64,000 bases of DNA from Mytilisepta virgata. Its lineage: Eukaryota > Mollusca > Bivalvia > Mytilida > Mytilidae. Positions within the stretch are counted from its first letter, which is position 1; every line of letters starts with the position of its first letter. Shown in pieces: positions 21,547 through 31,960 of this stretch. Below the pieces are notes generated by a model. That model was given only the letters and a program-made list of their open reading frames with translations. It did no database searches and was not told the origin of the DNA. The stretch lies in NCBI GenBank assembly GCA_028015205.1, contig CM051514.1, positions 8,928,001 to 8,992,000 on the forward strand, read 5' to 3'. A program made the position numbers and the translations under genes.

Positions 21547-23229
21547 ATGGCAGAAAATTTTAAGTTATGCAGTATTTGTGATAGAAGCCACACATCAAAC
21601 GCATCCGTGGTATACTGTTCCGAATGCGATCAGGCCTTCTGTGATCAATGCAAGACATTTCATGAATTTTCAAATTCATCCAAGAGCCATTCCACAATAT
21701 CAATCTTAGATCACCTAAGATTAACCAAATCAATACCAACAACCGAAAGTTACTGCAGTGAACATGACGAGGTATATCACTTCTTTTGTCAAAGTCACAA
21801 TAAATGTTTATGTCCAACTTGCCTAGAGGAACACGCAAATTGCAGTGATACGATACGTTTAAGTAAGATGACTAAAGATATCAAGACGTCTGAAATATTT
21901 AAAGAAGTGCAACAAGGTTTAACTGACATCGAAAGTAATATTGTAAAAATGGAGGTTCGTTTACAAGAAAATTTATCAAACATACAACCACAGAAAGAAG
22001 CCGTCCTGGAAAATATATCAAAGATGCGAAAAAGGGTCAATGATCATCTCGATAGTATTGAACAAAGGTTAAGGAATGACGTTTCCGATTTGGCAGAACA
22101 ATGCAACAATGCTATTGGAGCTACCCTGGAGACATTTGGTGAGAAAAAATCAGAGGTGGCTGAATACCAAAAGCAAATAGACGACATGGTAAGGTATGGG
22201 TCCGAACTTCAAACCTTTTTGAATCTCAGAAATATTTCGTCAGAGATTACCGCATTAGAGCAGTTCCTCCAATTAATGGCGGATGGGGAATGTTTGGATA
22301 AAAATATTTTGAAATGTAACTTTAATGAAAATATTAGCAACATCTTAAATATTGAAACTTTTGGGTCGGTACAAAAAGACGAAGTCCATAGTAACACTAT
22401 AATAAAACTAACAAAAAACAAGCAAGCTCAACTCATTGGTGAAAGAGTTAAAACGGTAGAAGATATAAAAATCAAAAAGGTTAAGACGATTGAAGATCTG
22501 GGCACAAGAATAACAGGGTGTTGCGTTATTCCAGACGGCAGAATGATTTTTTGTGATTACGGTGACAGAGACTGCATTATTATTTTTGATGCTGATGGCA
22601 AATTTCTGCATAACGTTTCTCTGAAACCACATTGTGCTTATGACATAACATGCGTTGATACAAATATAGTTGCCGTAACATCTGCTGGAGATAATCGAAT
22701 AAATATATTAGACATAAATAGCAAGAAAATCACGAAGTATATATCCACCTTTCATTATTGCTTTGGAATAACATATAGCGATGGATTGTTTTTTTGTTCT
22801 GCAGAGCAAAATGGAATTCAAAAGATTAATGCAGACACAGGTACACATAAGTGTATAGTGAAATGTTCCTTGACATTTGATGACTATATTGAATCATTTA
22901 ATGGAAAGTTGTATTATACAAACAGTGAGAAACATTCAGTTAATTGTTGTGATATAGAAGGAAATGCTATATGGACATTTAATGACGTAAGCATTTTGAA
23001 AAAGCCACATGGTGTATCAGTTGATGAACATGGTTACGTGTATGTTACCAGCCAAAAGTTGGCTAGTATTTTTGTGCTGTCTTCTGATGGACAAAAACTT
23101 AAACATATTTTGTCAAAGGATGATGGCTTAAACGACCCACTATCAATTCATTACGACAAAATTAGACAACATCTTCTGATTGCCAATGAAACAAGAGGAA
23201 CTGCATATCTGTTTAAAGTATCTGTGTAA
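21547..23229 (+). CDS. TRIM-like protein: two B-boxes, coiled coil, NHL-like propeller, no RING
   Basis: A 560-residue intact protein from the ATG at 21547 (the ORF stays open upstream to 21505, but a splice-acceptor-like CAG just before the ATG and the better context ACATGG favour this start). B-box 1 has C8, C11, C24, C27, C32, C35, H39, H48; B-box 2 has C70, H73, C81, H84, C89, C92, H96, C99. A helical, Glu/Lys-rich coiled coil spans about 105-240. From about 310 six short beta repeats such as GRMIFCDYGDRDCIIIFDAD and GYVYVTSQKLASIFVLSSDG form an NHL-like beta-propeller. The overall plan is that of TRIM2/TRIM56/TRIM71-like molluscan proteins that are greatly expanded in bivalves; without a RING it should not have E3 ligase activity by itself and may act as an adaptor or inhibitor. 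Coding region in one exon. Cytoplasmic location is inferred (no signal peptide). Confidence 0.92.
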   Translation: MAENFKLCSICDRSHTSNASVVYCSECDQAFCDQCKTFHEFSNSSKSHSTISILDHLRLTKSIPTTESYCSEHDEVYHFFCQSHNKCLCPTCLEEHANCSDTIRLSKMTKDIKTSEIFKEVQQGLTDIESNIVKMEVRLQENLSNIQPQKEAVLENISKMRKRVNDHLDSIEQRLRNDVSDLAEQCNNAIGATLETFGEKKSEVAEYQKQIDDMVRYGSELQTFLNLRNISSEITALEQFLQLMADGECLDKNILKCNFNENISNILNIETFGSVQKDEVHSNTIIKLTKNKQAQLIGERVKTVEDIKIKKVKTIEDLGTRITGCCVIPDGRMIFCDYGDRDCIIIFDADGKFLHNVSLKPHCAYDITCVDTNIVAVTSAGDNRINILDINSKKITKYISTFHYCFGITYSDGLFFCSAEQNGIQKINADTGTHKCIVKCSLTFDDYIESFNGKLYYTNSEKHSVNCCDIEGNAIWTFNDVSILKKPHGVSVDEHGYVYVTSQKLASIFVLSSDGQKLKHILSKDDGLNDPLSIHYDKIRQHLLIANETRGTAYLFKVSV

Positions 23230-23284
23230 ATTTTGAAGGATATAAAAACTTAAATTTTCCTATATAAATAGTATTCTCATGAAC

Positions 23285-23290
23285 AATAAA
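23285..23290 (+). terminator. Polyadenylation signal AATAAA
   Basis: The hexamer lies 56 bases after the stop codon of the TRIM-like gene, the expected place for a short 3' UTR. Confidence 0.6.
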
Positions 23291-25559
23291 AGTTTTTGAG
23301 TCTTTCGTCAAAATTTGTAGCATAAATAATAGATTTGATTTGTGTTCATTGATGGATAAAAAACTTCATACATTAATGTAGCATCAGACGTTTCAAATAT
23401 GCTTGATCTCTAGATCAGGTGTGTCCGAAAATAAAATAAAAAGAGTTTAGTTTACAGCGACGCTGCTCAAAAACGAAACATATAAACATATCAAATAATT
23501 GCAAAGCATTATATTTATTTATCTTAGAATAAGAAGTATTGGACTCATACACAAATGATTCTAAATGATATCGAGTTCGATTTTCATTTTCTTTTATATA
23601 TTGACATGCTATGACTCAATAAATGCCTCTGCGCCAGCTAAGTTGTTAGCATTTCTATAATAGAATCAAAATGAGTTTTGAAATCAACTGAAGATGTCAA
23701 GTAATTTTGGGCTTTACCTTTTTGGTTGTTTTGAGTTTAGAATCATTTCTGTGAACATTATTATGTAATAATTGTATCGGCTTTTAACTCCTTCACATGT
23801 CGTTAATTTTAGAAATATGCTAATCTTGTGAAATGGTCCTTGATGTTTTAGGACAATATTTTTGTTCCAAAAATATGGTCCTTGATTTTTTTCCAAAAAT
23901 GTTCCGCAAATCCAAATAAATTAAACTAGTACGGATTTCACGCATGTACCGTAACTGGGCTTAAATGATACCCTCTAGAACTTGAGTCTGTCATTAGATG
24001 TAACCACTTGTCGGGTTGGTAGTGATATAATGGGGAATCTAGTAGGTACTCGGGGAAAATAAAACTCCGTATTTAGATAAATGTTCTATTAACAAAACTG
24101 CATAAAACTATAACAATATAACACAAATATGATTGTTCTAAATTCACTCGGTAATCCTGGTATATAGCAAATTCGGAAAATCCGTTAAGTCACTGTTATT
24201 AGAAAAAAATGTACGTGATACGCACTTGTTCAATCGGTCATCCGAACTACTTGTCCCTCAGTTTTAGAATTGTTTTATAGTGGACATTCGTGGGAATTAA
24301 CAAGTTCAAACTCGCGGTGACATGTTTGACAATTATCACTCCATTCATGACATATAACAATAGGCAAAATAGAAAACGTTTTAACAAAGAATTAATACTA
24401 ATCTCATTAATTTGTTCTAAGTTGATATTGTAAGTTTTTAACACCGTGTATGCTAATTGTTCAAAAATGTTCCTAAAAAATGACACTTTGCTTTCAAAGA
24501 TATAATTGTCAAATTTCACACCATGACAGTAGCACTTATACTACGTACTCAAAATGACGAAGCACTGTGTATTTCAACAAAAGACTCATCGACAGTAAAA
24601 TGTAAAAATCTGACACAACACAAATTGTTATACATTTTGATTTTTACATGTAATTTTATCAATATAAAATAAGTTAAATTATATTCGTTTTTAAGGTAAT
24701 GAAGGTGTTCTCTCATTATTCTGTATGAAGTCTATTGCAGGGCAACTGTTTTAGGACTGTTGGACCGGCAGTGATATGTTAACTTCCGAAACGTAAGGGG
24801 TGACATTTGCCGATATCTATGACAATATTTATGTTGTGAAATGTATGATTGTGGTAAAATTTGTAAAATTTAACAATCATACATGTAAATACAATAAGGT
24901 TATTAATAAAAAGTACAAAGACTGGTATACATGTACGGAGTTAAATCAAGTTTTCAGCCGGCTCTTTCATATGAAAGACAAACCAGTGATCTTCCCCTCG
25001 TTGGGTTAGCCAATCATATCTATAGTTATTCTTATTCCAAATGAATGAATATTTTATTGGTCTAGATATAATGAAATCGTGTTAATTGAGTCAAGTTTTG
25101 TGGAAATGAAGAAAGTACTAAAATAAAGAGTCCAAATCCGATACCTTGCGGGATTAGAAGACATTTACTAGGTTTCAATTTTCTAAACAAATCAACGTAC
25201 TTGATTCATCTTCAGTCGGTATTATCTTCCAGTCAGGTAGAAGATAGCATTCATTACGCAGACTCCACCATTCAACTCTTAATACCGTCTCCGAACTTAA
25301 TACCGTCGGAGACGTAATTATATTTCTTTCTCAATATAAAAGGAGTAACAAAATAGTTATAGAATGAGTTTTCGAACAACAACTGTTTTGTTTGACCCTC
25401 CGGAACCTAAAAAACAACTTTCGTCCTCAAACCCAGTCATCAATAACTGTATATACCGTTTTAAGTTTAAAAGATTAAAAGCAAAACACAAAAACAAAAA
25501 TTTAAGCAAAAGACAGTAATTTTTTTTGTCAAAGTTACAAGACTTGAACATGTGAAAAC
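23291..25559. other. Intergenic DNA downstream of the TRIM-like gene
   Basis: No supported gene. A small hairpin is formed near 25280 by GTCTCCGAACTTAATACCG and CGGAGAC. Short ORFs show no domain. Confidence 0.45.
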
Positions 25560-25810
25560 CGCCTCGGAGTTCTCATGGTAGCGTGCTCGTCTCGAGTGCG
25601 GAAGGTCGCGGGTTATATCCCCTCCCGAGTCAAACCAAAGACATTAAAATTTGTATTTGCTGCGGCATCTGGGAGTAATAGAAAAGAACTAGTCGACTCG
25701 GAGTCGGTATAATGTGTCCGAGTGGGTGATATCTCTTCCTGCAGAAGTTGCCCCGTGGACTAGCAGAATAAAAATCCGCTTCAGCATGTCGATCTGGTAC
25801 AAACTATGGA
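25560..25810 (+). mobile_element. SINE family 2, long copy
   Basis: The head GCCTCGGAGTTCTCATGGTA then GCGTGCTCGTCTCGAGTGCG and GGTCGCGGGTTATATCCCC looks tRNA-derived, with a decayed B box where GGTTCGAATCC would be. It is followed by GTCAAACCAAAGACATTAAA, TTTGTATTTGCTGCGGCATC, GACTCGGAGTCGGTATAATG and GTTGCCCCGTGGACTAGCAG. The order is the same as in the fragment at 14160-14306. Confidence 0.75.
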
Positions 25811-25919
25811 TTATATGCGAGCCAAAATTTGTTAATAAGAAAAAGGTTCCACCTGAATAAATTTTACGTGATATTAGTTCTAGGAGAATAATTTAAATGA
25901 AAATTGTTCCACAATAAAA

Positions 25920-26800
25920 AAAATTCGTCCGTCGTCCGTCGTCGTCGTAAACTTTCCTTTAAAGATCTTCTCTAAAGATGGCCGCCATAGCCGAACATAG
26001 TTTAACATAGGACCCTTTGGGAAATTTAATTAAAGATCTTGTCTGAAACTACTGGGCCAATTGGAACAAAACTTGGCAGCAATGGTCCTTAGGTGGTCCT
26101 CTGTCGGACTTATATCCGATAGCCCGGCCCGTCATCCCAGATGACCTCCAGAGCCGATCATAGTTTAACATATGATCCTATGGGAAATTTGCTTAAAGAT
26201 CTACTTGTCTGAAACCACTTGGCCAATTGTAACAAAATTAAGTAGCAATGGTCCTTACGTGGTCCTCTTTGAGAACTGTATCTCATGACCCAGCTCGTCA
26301 TCCAAGATGGTCGCCAGAGCCGAACATAGTTTAAAATAGGACCCTATGGGGAATTTAATTAAAGATCTTCTTGTCTGAAACCACTTGACCAAGTGGAACA
26401 AAACTTAACAGAAATGGTCCTTAGGTGGTCCTCTTTCAGTATTATATCCGATGACCACGTCCACCATCCAAGATGGCCGCCATAACCGAACATAATTTAA
26501 CATAGGACCCTATTGAAAATTTAATTAAAGATCTTATTGTCTGAAACCACTTGGCCAATTGGAACAAAACTTGGCAGCAATGGTCCTTAGGTGGTCCTCA
26601 TTCAGAAGTATATCCAATGACCCGGCCCGTCATCCAAGATGGCCGCCAGAGCCGAACATGGTTTAACATAGGACCCTGTGGGAAATTTACTTAAAGATCT
26701 TCTTGTCTGAAATCACTTGGCCAATTAGAACAAAAGTTAGAAGCAATGGTCCTTAGGTTGTCATCTTTCAGATTTATATCCGATGACCACATACGATACA
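25920..26800 (+). repeat. Five tandem units of about 166 bp in a dispersed element
   Basis: The landmark GAACATAGTTTAACATAGG or its variants starts at 25993, 26156, 26322, 26488 and 26654, i.e. spacings of 163, 166, 166 and 166. Units also share GCCAATTGGAACAAAACTTG, AATGGTCCTTAGGTGGTCCT and TCCAAGATGGCCGCCA. The array is entered through CGTCGTCGTAAACTTTCCTT, the same sequence that opens the array at 34630. Unit length and dispersal suit the bivalve pearl/BIV160-type elements. Confidence 0.85.
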
Positions 26801-27169
26801 ATAAGGTTCATCTACTGATTTTTTGCTGAAATATTTCCATATTGTCAATTTTTACGTATACTTTTCATCTATGCAAAGAATTTCATCTACATCTTCAAAT
26901 TTGCATTGTAGTATTGATAAATAATTCATTTTTGACCGATTTCATATGCTGATTGGCAAGTAAGGTAGGCGTGTCAAACATCAATGTATTGATAAATTAA
27001 TATTTGTTTTATTGATCCAAAAGTTTTGAGCGAGACCGAAAGGTGAAAGCGATAATTCTTTGGAAATCGAAGCAGGCACGTAAAATTGTTTTCCCCAAGT
27101 TGGAAACCTTTTCTTTTCTCTTGGCATATTGAGTAATTTTTTTTCTGAGACAAGCGCCTGTGCTATTAA
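26801..27169. other. Noncoding DNA between repeats
   Basis: The segment ATACGATACAATAAGGTTC and following 26790-26900 resembles 10220-10330 (ATTTTACCATATTGTCAATT, GTATACTTTTCAT in both), an additional old dispersed repeat. No gene. Confidence 0.45.
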
Positions 27170-27418
27170 TGTCTGATTCACACAACGTAGTCTGTCATGT
27201 CTGTATCTGACAGAAAAACTAATATGAAAAACTACATTGAAATGTTTTCTGAATTTTATTGCTCCAAAGATTTGGCTGCATATGTAAACTCTTATAAAAC
27301 AAAAACATCCTGTTATATATGGAAATCATCTTTATAAGAAACATACATGGAGTCTAAAAATGTTCATTTACAGATCATTTGAATAATTTCATAAATCATA
27401 CAATTCAATATTGTTGTC
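27170..27418 (+). repeat. Dispersed repeat, copy 2 (partner at 13919)
   Basis: Near-identical to 13919-14160 over about 240 bp apart from single-base changes and an 8-bp insertion (GTCTGTCATGTCTG) near its left end. Same orientation. Confidence 0.85.
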
Positions 27419-27802
27419 TTGTCGTAAATATAATATTCTGTTGGCAGAAATATGAAATTCTTATGTAATAACTTGTTTGATTTTCATTTTCGTTATGACA
27501 TTGTTTGTGAGTAATCATTGTTTATACATCTGCCTCGTGTATAACTCTATCCTTAGATGATTTTGGCTTTACCCCAGTTGGTCATTTGGGCATTTTTGAA
27601 TTTTTTCTTCAATTGTTTGGATTGTTTTTTTGTATTTTCAACATATTAAAGCACAACTGATGAGACACAAATCTCCGAAATGTCCACATCTTGTGCATCA
27701 AAATTGGTATCAAAGAATTTTATTACAGCTCTTTTGTTTTACTGTAAATAAATTTGTTCTCAAGGATTACGTTGTTTGTTGATTTTCGTGTTTTTATTTA
27801 GG

Positions 27803-28213
27803 GTGCGTCTAAACACCACACACGACTCCTTAGTGCACTAAGGACCCAAAATGTGCACTAAGGACACGATGCATTTGTTTTAGATTAATAAAAGACCTGT
27901 TAATGGTTTCTAATCATTATAAATAACATAAATCGAAAGTTTTGTAAAGATATTATTATCGGTTTTTAAGTTATTAAGGATTTTGTAAAAATCCTTTGAT
28001 GTTCCGCGGCAAGATCCCGCTGAGATCCGTCAAATCGAGCGTGAAAATTCAATAAGCATAGAATTAACAATTATATTAATACAGGTAGCAAGGAAATTAG
28101 TATATAATTTAAAATTAGATATATATATATAAAAAAAATATCGAAAAACAAGTATAATATATATTTGGGTCCTTAGTGCACTAAGGAGTCCTGTGTGGTG
28201 TTTAGACGTAGCG
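27803..28213. mobile_element. MITE with about 40-bp terminal inverted repeats
   Basis: Left end GCGTCTAAACACCACACACG, ACTCCTTAGTGCACTAAGGA and right end TCCTTAGTGCACTAAGGAGT, GTGGTGTTTAGACG are inverted copies. The core TCCTTAGTGCACTAAGGA is itself palindromic and occurs in both ends; the left end carries a second GTGCACTAAGGA. GTTTTTAT near both edges could be an 8-bp target duplication as made by hAT elements, but it is not directly adjacent on the left. No ORF. Confidence 0.7.
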
Positions 28214-28289
28214 TTTTTATCAGGGAAAAATTTGAATCCTTAATTGGTCTGCGTTCATGTTAATGGCTGATTGGCAGAAGTCCATCTAA

Positions 28290-28368
28290 GGTTTGGTTTG
28301 ATTTATTACGCCATTTTCAGCGCACTTGGCTATATAGTGGCAGCCAGTGTTTATTGGTGAAGGAAGTC
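28290..28368 (-). mobile_element. SINE family 1 fragment cut by the palindromic element
   Basis: The minus-strand SINE 3' domain (ACGCCATTTTCAGCGCACTT, GGCAGCCAGTGTTTATTGGT) ends at GGAAG, exactly where the large palindrome begins at 28369. The remainder of the SINE is not found on the other side of the palindrome. Confidence 0.65.
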
Positions 28369-29056
28369 TATGAAAGGCCGTTTATGTCAAAAACGATATA
28401 AAATAACGCGTTAAAATTTTAACGCGATAAATACCCGTTTAACGCGATAAAATGTAAATTAACGCGATAAAACCACATTTAACGCGTTAAAAATAAGAAC
28501 ATTGAAAAGAAATTGAAAAATGCTATAAATTTTATCGCGTCATTCACTAACGGCTTAAATAAATTTTATATCGTAAATTTTAAGTCGCAAATTCTGATGC
28601 AGACTAGCCATTGATGTCTTTAAGAAGAATATCAACGCGTTAAGACATATTTTTAACGCGTTAAAAATGCATTTAACGCGTTAAAACACCTATTTATCGC
28701 GTTAAAACGCCAATTTAACGCGTTAAAAAAAATTTAGTAAAATATAAACTTTTAGTCTAGAACATCAGAGATAATACTTTAATTGATTTCATTTGTCGTT
28801 TTTGGACGAGTTATTAGTTATTTAGAGACGTTTTGGAGGACTTATATGTAGTATTCAGTTTGGAAGTTATGAGATAATATACATATGACACTTGTTTATT
28901 TTATTATTGTTATAATTTTGAATTTCAGGTAGATTTGTTGAAGGGAAAACTAGATTATAAAACCGTTAGATCAAATTGATAGTTTACAGGAACAGTTATT
29001 CAAGGGTTGAGAGAACTAAAATGTTTTGAACATACAAAGACAGCAACCTTATAACA
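28369..29056 (+). repeat. Outer inverted-repeat arm, left
   Basis: Pairs with 32776-33449. It contains two clusters of AACGCGTT/AACGCGAT cores (28405-28500 and 28633-28735), mostly 20 or 21 bp apart, separated by unique sequence such as AAGTCGCAAATTCTGATGCA that is repeated, inverted, in the right arm. Confidence 0.85.
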
Positions 29057-29469
29057 ACTTTTTTTATACTGCATATTTTGCATATTGTGTCGAGGCAGTT
29101 AAGAGAAAAGTTTTCCAGTTCTTTGTGTGTATATTCACGTATTAAAAAGGATGACGAGTGTATGGATATCCCCTTTTTCTGTATCGAATAATAAACTCCA
29201 AGTGTTTTTAAACTTGTGTGTTTTTTTCTCTTACTTCATACGAATGATATACGTGGACGTGGAAGCGATCTGATATTCTGCCAGCAATGAAATTATTCAA
29301 ATAAAATCCTGATGTAATAAACAAATAGCAATATGTAAGCAAGCAAACCACGGATTATCAGCGTTACGCGATGTATCCCCCCCCCCCAATACAAACACAC
29401 AACTTTATTACTTAATCAAATGGGGAAGAATAATTAACATTAATGTCATACATTAATTACAAATGATTA

Positions 29470-29940
29470 AAATGATGCAATGTTTTATCGCGTATTTTAA
29501 CGCATTAAAAGATATTTGAACGCGATAAAAGGTGGTTTATCGCGTTAAAAGGTATTTTATCGCGTTAAAATATATTTTAACGCGATAAAAAATGTTTTAA
29601 CGCGATAAAAGATGTTTTAATGCGTAAAAATATATTTTATCGCGTTAAAAGATATTTTAACGCGATAAAAGGTGTTTTATCGCGTTAAAATCAATTTTAA
29701 CGCGATAAAAGATGTTTTAACGCGTTAAAATATATTTTAGCGCGTTAAAAGATATTTTAACGCGATAAAAGGTTGTTTTATCGCGTTAAAATATATTTTA
29801 ACGCGATAAAAGGTTGTTTTATCGCGTTAAAATATATTTTAACGCGTTAAAATGTGTTTTATCGCGTTAAAATATATTTTAACGCGTTAAAAGATATTTT
29901 AACGCGATAAAAGATGTTTTAACGCCTTAAAAGATATTTT
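29470..29940. repeat. 20-bp-phased array of AT-flanked CGCG cores
   Basis: I count 23 cores of the form TTTTA(A/T)CGCG(A/T)TAAAA, including a few mutated ones, at an exact 20-bp pitch broken only by two one-base insertions (GGTTG linkers). Both orientations, TTTTATCGCGTTAAAA and TTTTAACGCGATAAAA, and the full palindrome TTTTAACGCGTTAAAA occur. Linkers are 4-bp and of limited variety (GATA, GGTG, TATA, GATG). Confidence 0.95.
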
Positions 29941-30465
29941 TAAAAACATATATATAGCTTTCAAACAATCTTTACATAATTTAAAAGCCCTGTCTATCAA
30001 GAGGTCATACGTGTTGTTTCATATGCAGGGTCGAAAATTACCACTTGTTTAATAGGAGGCAGTAAATAAGGCGGGACTTGGAACATAGACATATACAATA
30101 ATAATAATAATTGGTATAAATGTTGAGGAAATAAATGTAAATTTTTTAGCTGAACACTTGTTTTTTTTCTTCTAGTCTAGAGTCCGCTAAAATGTGTTTT
30201 ATCGCGTTAAAAATATTGTAACGAGATAAAATATAAGATAGAATATAAAAGGTGTTTTATCGCGTTAAAATCAATTTTAACGCGATAAAAGGTGTTTTAT
30301 CGCGTTAAAATATATTTTAACGCGATAAAAGATGTTTTAACGCGTTAAAATATATTTTATCGCGTTAAAAGATATTTTTAAAAACATATATATAGCCTTC
30401 AAACAATCTTTACATAATTTAAAAGCTCTGTCTATCAAGAGGTCATACGTGTTGTTTCATACGGA
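29925..30465 (+). repeat. Direct duplication of the array end and a 100-bp flank
   Basis: AAAGATATTTTTAAAAACAT, TTCAAACAATCTTTACATAA and CAAGAGGTCATACGTGTTGT occur at about 29930-30022 and again at about 30365-30458, each preceded by CGCG-core units. So about 430 bp of the interior was duplicated in tandem and diverged little. After the second copy the inner palindrome starts. Confidence 0.85.
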
Positions 30466-30966
30466 AGCGTATAGATATCTTTTTTTGTTGTTGTTGCTAT
30501 TGACTTGTTGCGTTATATGTACTTATCGATATATTTTATGTCGACTTGTGTGGCGATACCGCAATAAGTTATGAAAAATATTGCGAAATATTGTGTTATA
30601 TCAAAACAATGCGATATAAAAAATATTGACTTGAAGTAGATGCCAATATATTTATGTCGATACAAATTATAATCGAATTTAATTATATCGATTAAAATGA
30701 CAATCAATTTATCAAATATATTTATCTCAATATTTCGAGAACAATACCGCTATATGTTTCTTATATTACGATATATCGATATACTAGAAAATGATTTGTT
30801 GCGTTATTTCGACATATATCGATTTTAATATTATACAATTATCCCCCTTGTTGGTGTGTGACTCGACGGTTTGTCTCCCAGAGGAAAGTAAGGTCTCCCG
30901 AGGGCTTGCCCGAAAGTGACCTTAATTTCCGAGGGGAGACAAACCGTTGGGTCACACACCAACAAG
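30460..30966 (+). repeat. Inner inverted-repeat arm, left
   Basis: Begins TACGGAAGCGTATAGATATC and is the inverse of 31961-32469. The far end (30845-30966) is itself a hairpin: CTTGTTGGTGTGTGACTCGA pairs with the sequence ending GGGTCACACACCAACAAG. The middle is rich in ATCGATAT-like palindromes. Confidence 0.9.
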
Positions 30967-31046
30967 TGTCTCCCAGAGGAAAGTAAGGTCACTCGAGGGC
31001 TTTTTTTTTAGGTATTAAATGACCCTTGCTGTTCCTGTACAGCTCA

Positions 31047-31283
31047 TTAGTAAAATTTTCCCAAACCACAATATTCCATTTGGGGCCCAAAAGGCAGCCT
31101 ACCCCTCCCTCTTAATTCACCCTTTGTGACAAATGATGGCACCAAGGGTATTCTGCATGGTACTGTTAATTCATACATGTGAATTTGGGTCCCAAATGTT
31201 ACTGCTTCTGTAGCTATAATGTTTGTCTTGCAATCAAGACCAAAAAAGTGTATCCAGATATCAGTGGAGAGGATTAAGGGCAT
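31047..31283 (-). CDS. Unrecognised 78-codon ORF within the palindrome centre
   Basis: The ORF (MPLILSTDIWIHFFGLDCK at its start) lies between the inner left arm and the MITE in sequence that is less AT-rich than the surroundings. No domain is recognised. It may be a trapped fragment of a gene or another element, or chance. Confidence 0.2.
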   Translation of the reverse strand: MPLILSTDIWIHFFGLDCKTNIIATEAVTFGTQIHMYELTVPCRIPLVPSFVTKGELRGRGRLPFGPQMEYCGLGKFY

Positions 31284-31323
31284 ACAAATGGCTGGAAAGA
31301 GCCATGATGCATTGAGGCATCAT

Positions 31324-31687
31324 CAATCTAATTAAAAACCAATCTCTCATCGCTCCCGTTTTCTGATATGTCGCGTGGGAGATCTAACGAAACCCGCTTT
31401 GAGGTCACATGTGAGTGACCTCGTAGGTGTGTCCTGTTCGACCAATGAAATTGCCGCTTAGGCGATCTTGTAAGTTGATCATTTTTATTAACGAAGAAAT
31501 CGTCAGTCCCCAGAATTCATAAACTTTTTTGATTGGCTTACTGATAGGAAGTCAACTCATTTGCATGTCATTATAAATTCATAAGTTCCAGTTCACTCAC
31601 ATGTGACCTCAAAGCGGATTTCGTTAGATCTCCCACGCGACATATCAGAAAACGGGAGCGATGAGAGGTCGGTTTTTAATTAGATTG
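31324..31687. mobile_element. 364-bp MITE with 9-bp target duplication
   Basis: Perfect ends CAATCTAATTAAAAACC and GGTTTTTAATTAGATTG lead into about 95-bp inverted repeats containing CGCTCCCGTTTTCTGATATG, TCGCGTGGGAGATCTAACGA and GAGGTCACATGTGAGTGA. The direct repeat AGGCATCAT flanks it at 31315-31323 and 31688-31696. A 9-bp duplication is typical of Mutator-like transposons, so this is a non-autonomous MULE-type candidate. No ORF. Confidence 0.85.
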
Positions 31688-31696
31688 AGGCATCAT

Positions 31697-31960
31697 ACGC
31701 CTGGAAAGGGTTAAAACATGCATTTATAAAATGGTTTAAAAGACCTGCCGAGTTATTTATTTTCAATACATTGTAGGTGAGGTTATTTATTTTCAAACTA
31801 CCACAGAACAAACCATTTATTTTTGTTATTATCAAGGCTGAGTTATTTATTTTCAAAATCCTCCTGGCCCCCATCAGAATATCAAATGGTCGTGCCCTAA
31901 ACGGAAAATTTCGAGTGCTGTCGAAAGTTGAATATTCGATATAATATAACAGTTATCACC
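31697..31960. repeat. Repeats of TGAGTTATTTATTTTCAA
   Basis: Three or four short copies of the motif GAGTTATTTATTTTCAA(A/T) occur between 31748 and 31860, about 35-60 bp apart. They are responsible for the LKINNSA-like repeats in a minus-strand ORF, which I do not believe to be a gene. Confidence 0.6.

Noticed and set aside
29470..29940. CRISPR array
   Set aside because: Units are 20 bp with 4-bp linkers of low diversity, no spacers, animal DNA and no cas genes.
30513..30707. Protein-coding ORFs mirrored at 30513-30707 (minus) and 32224-32481 (plus)
   Set aside because: They have nearly the same translation only because they lie in the two inner palindrome arms; composition is AT-driven and no domain is visible.
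31680..31874. ORF with LKINNSA-like repeats
   Set aside because: It is produced by repeated TTATTTATTTTCAA motifs and has no other gene-like property.
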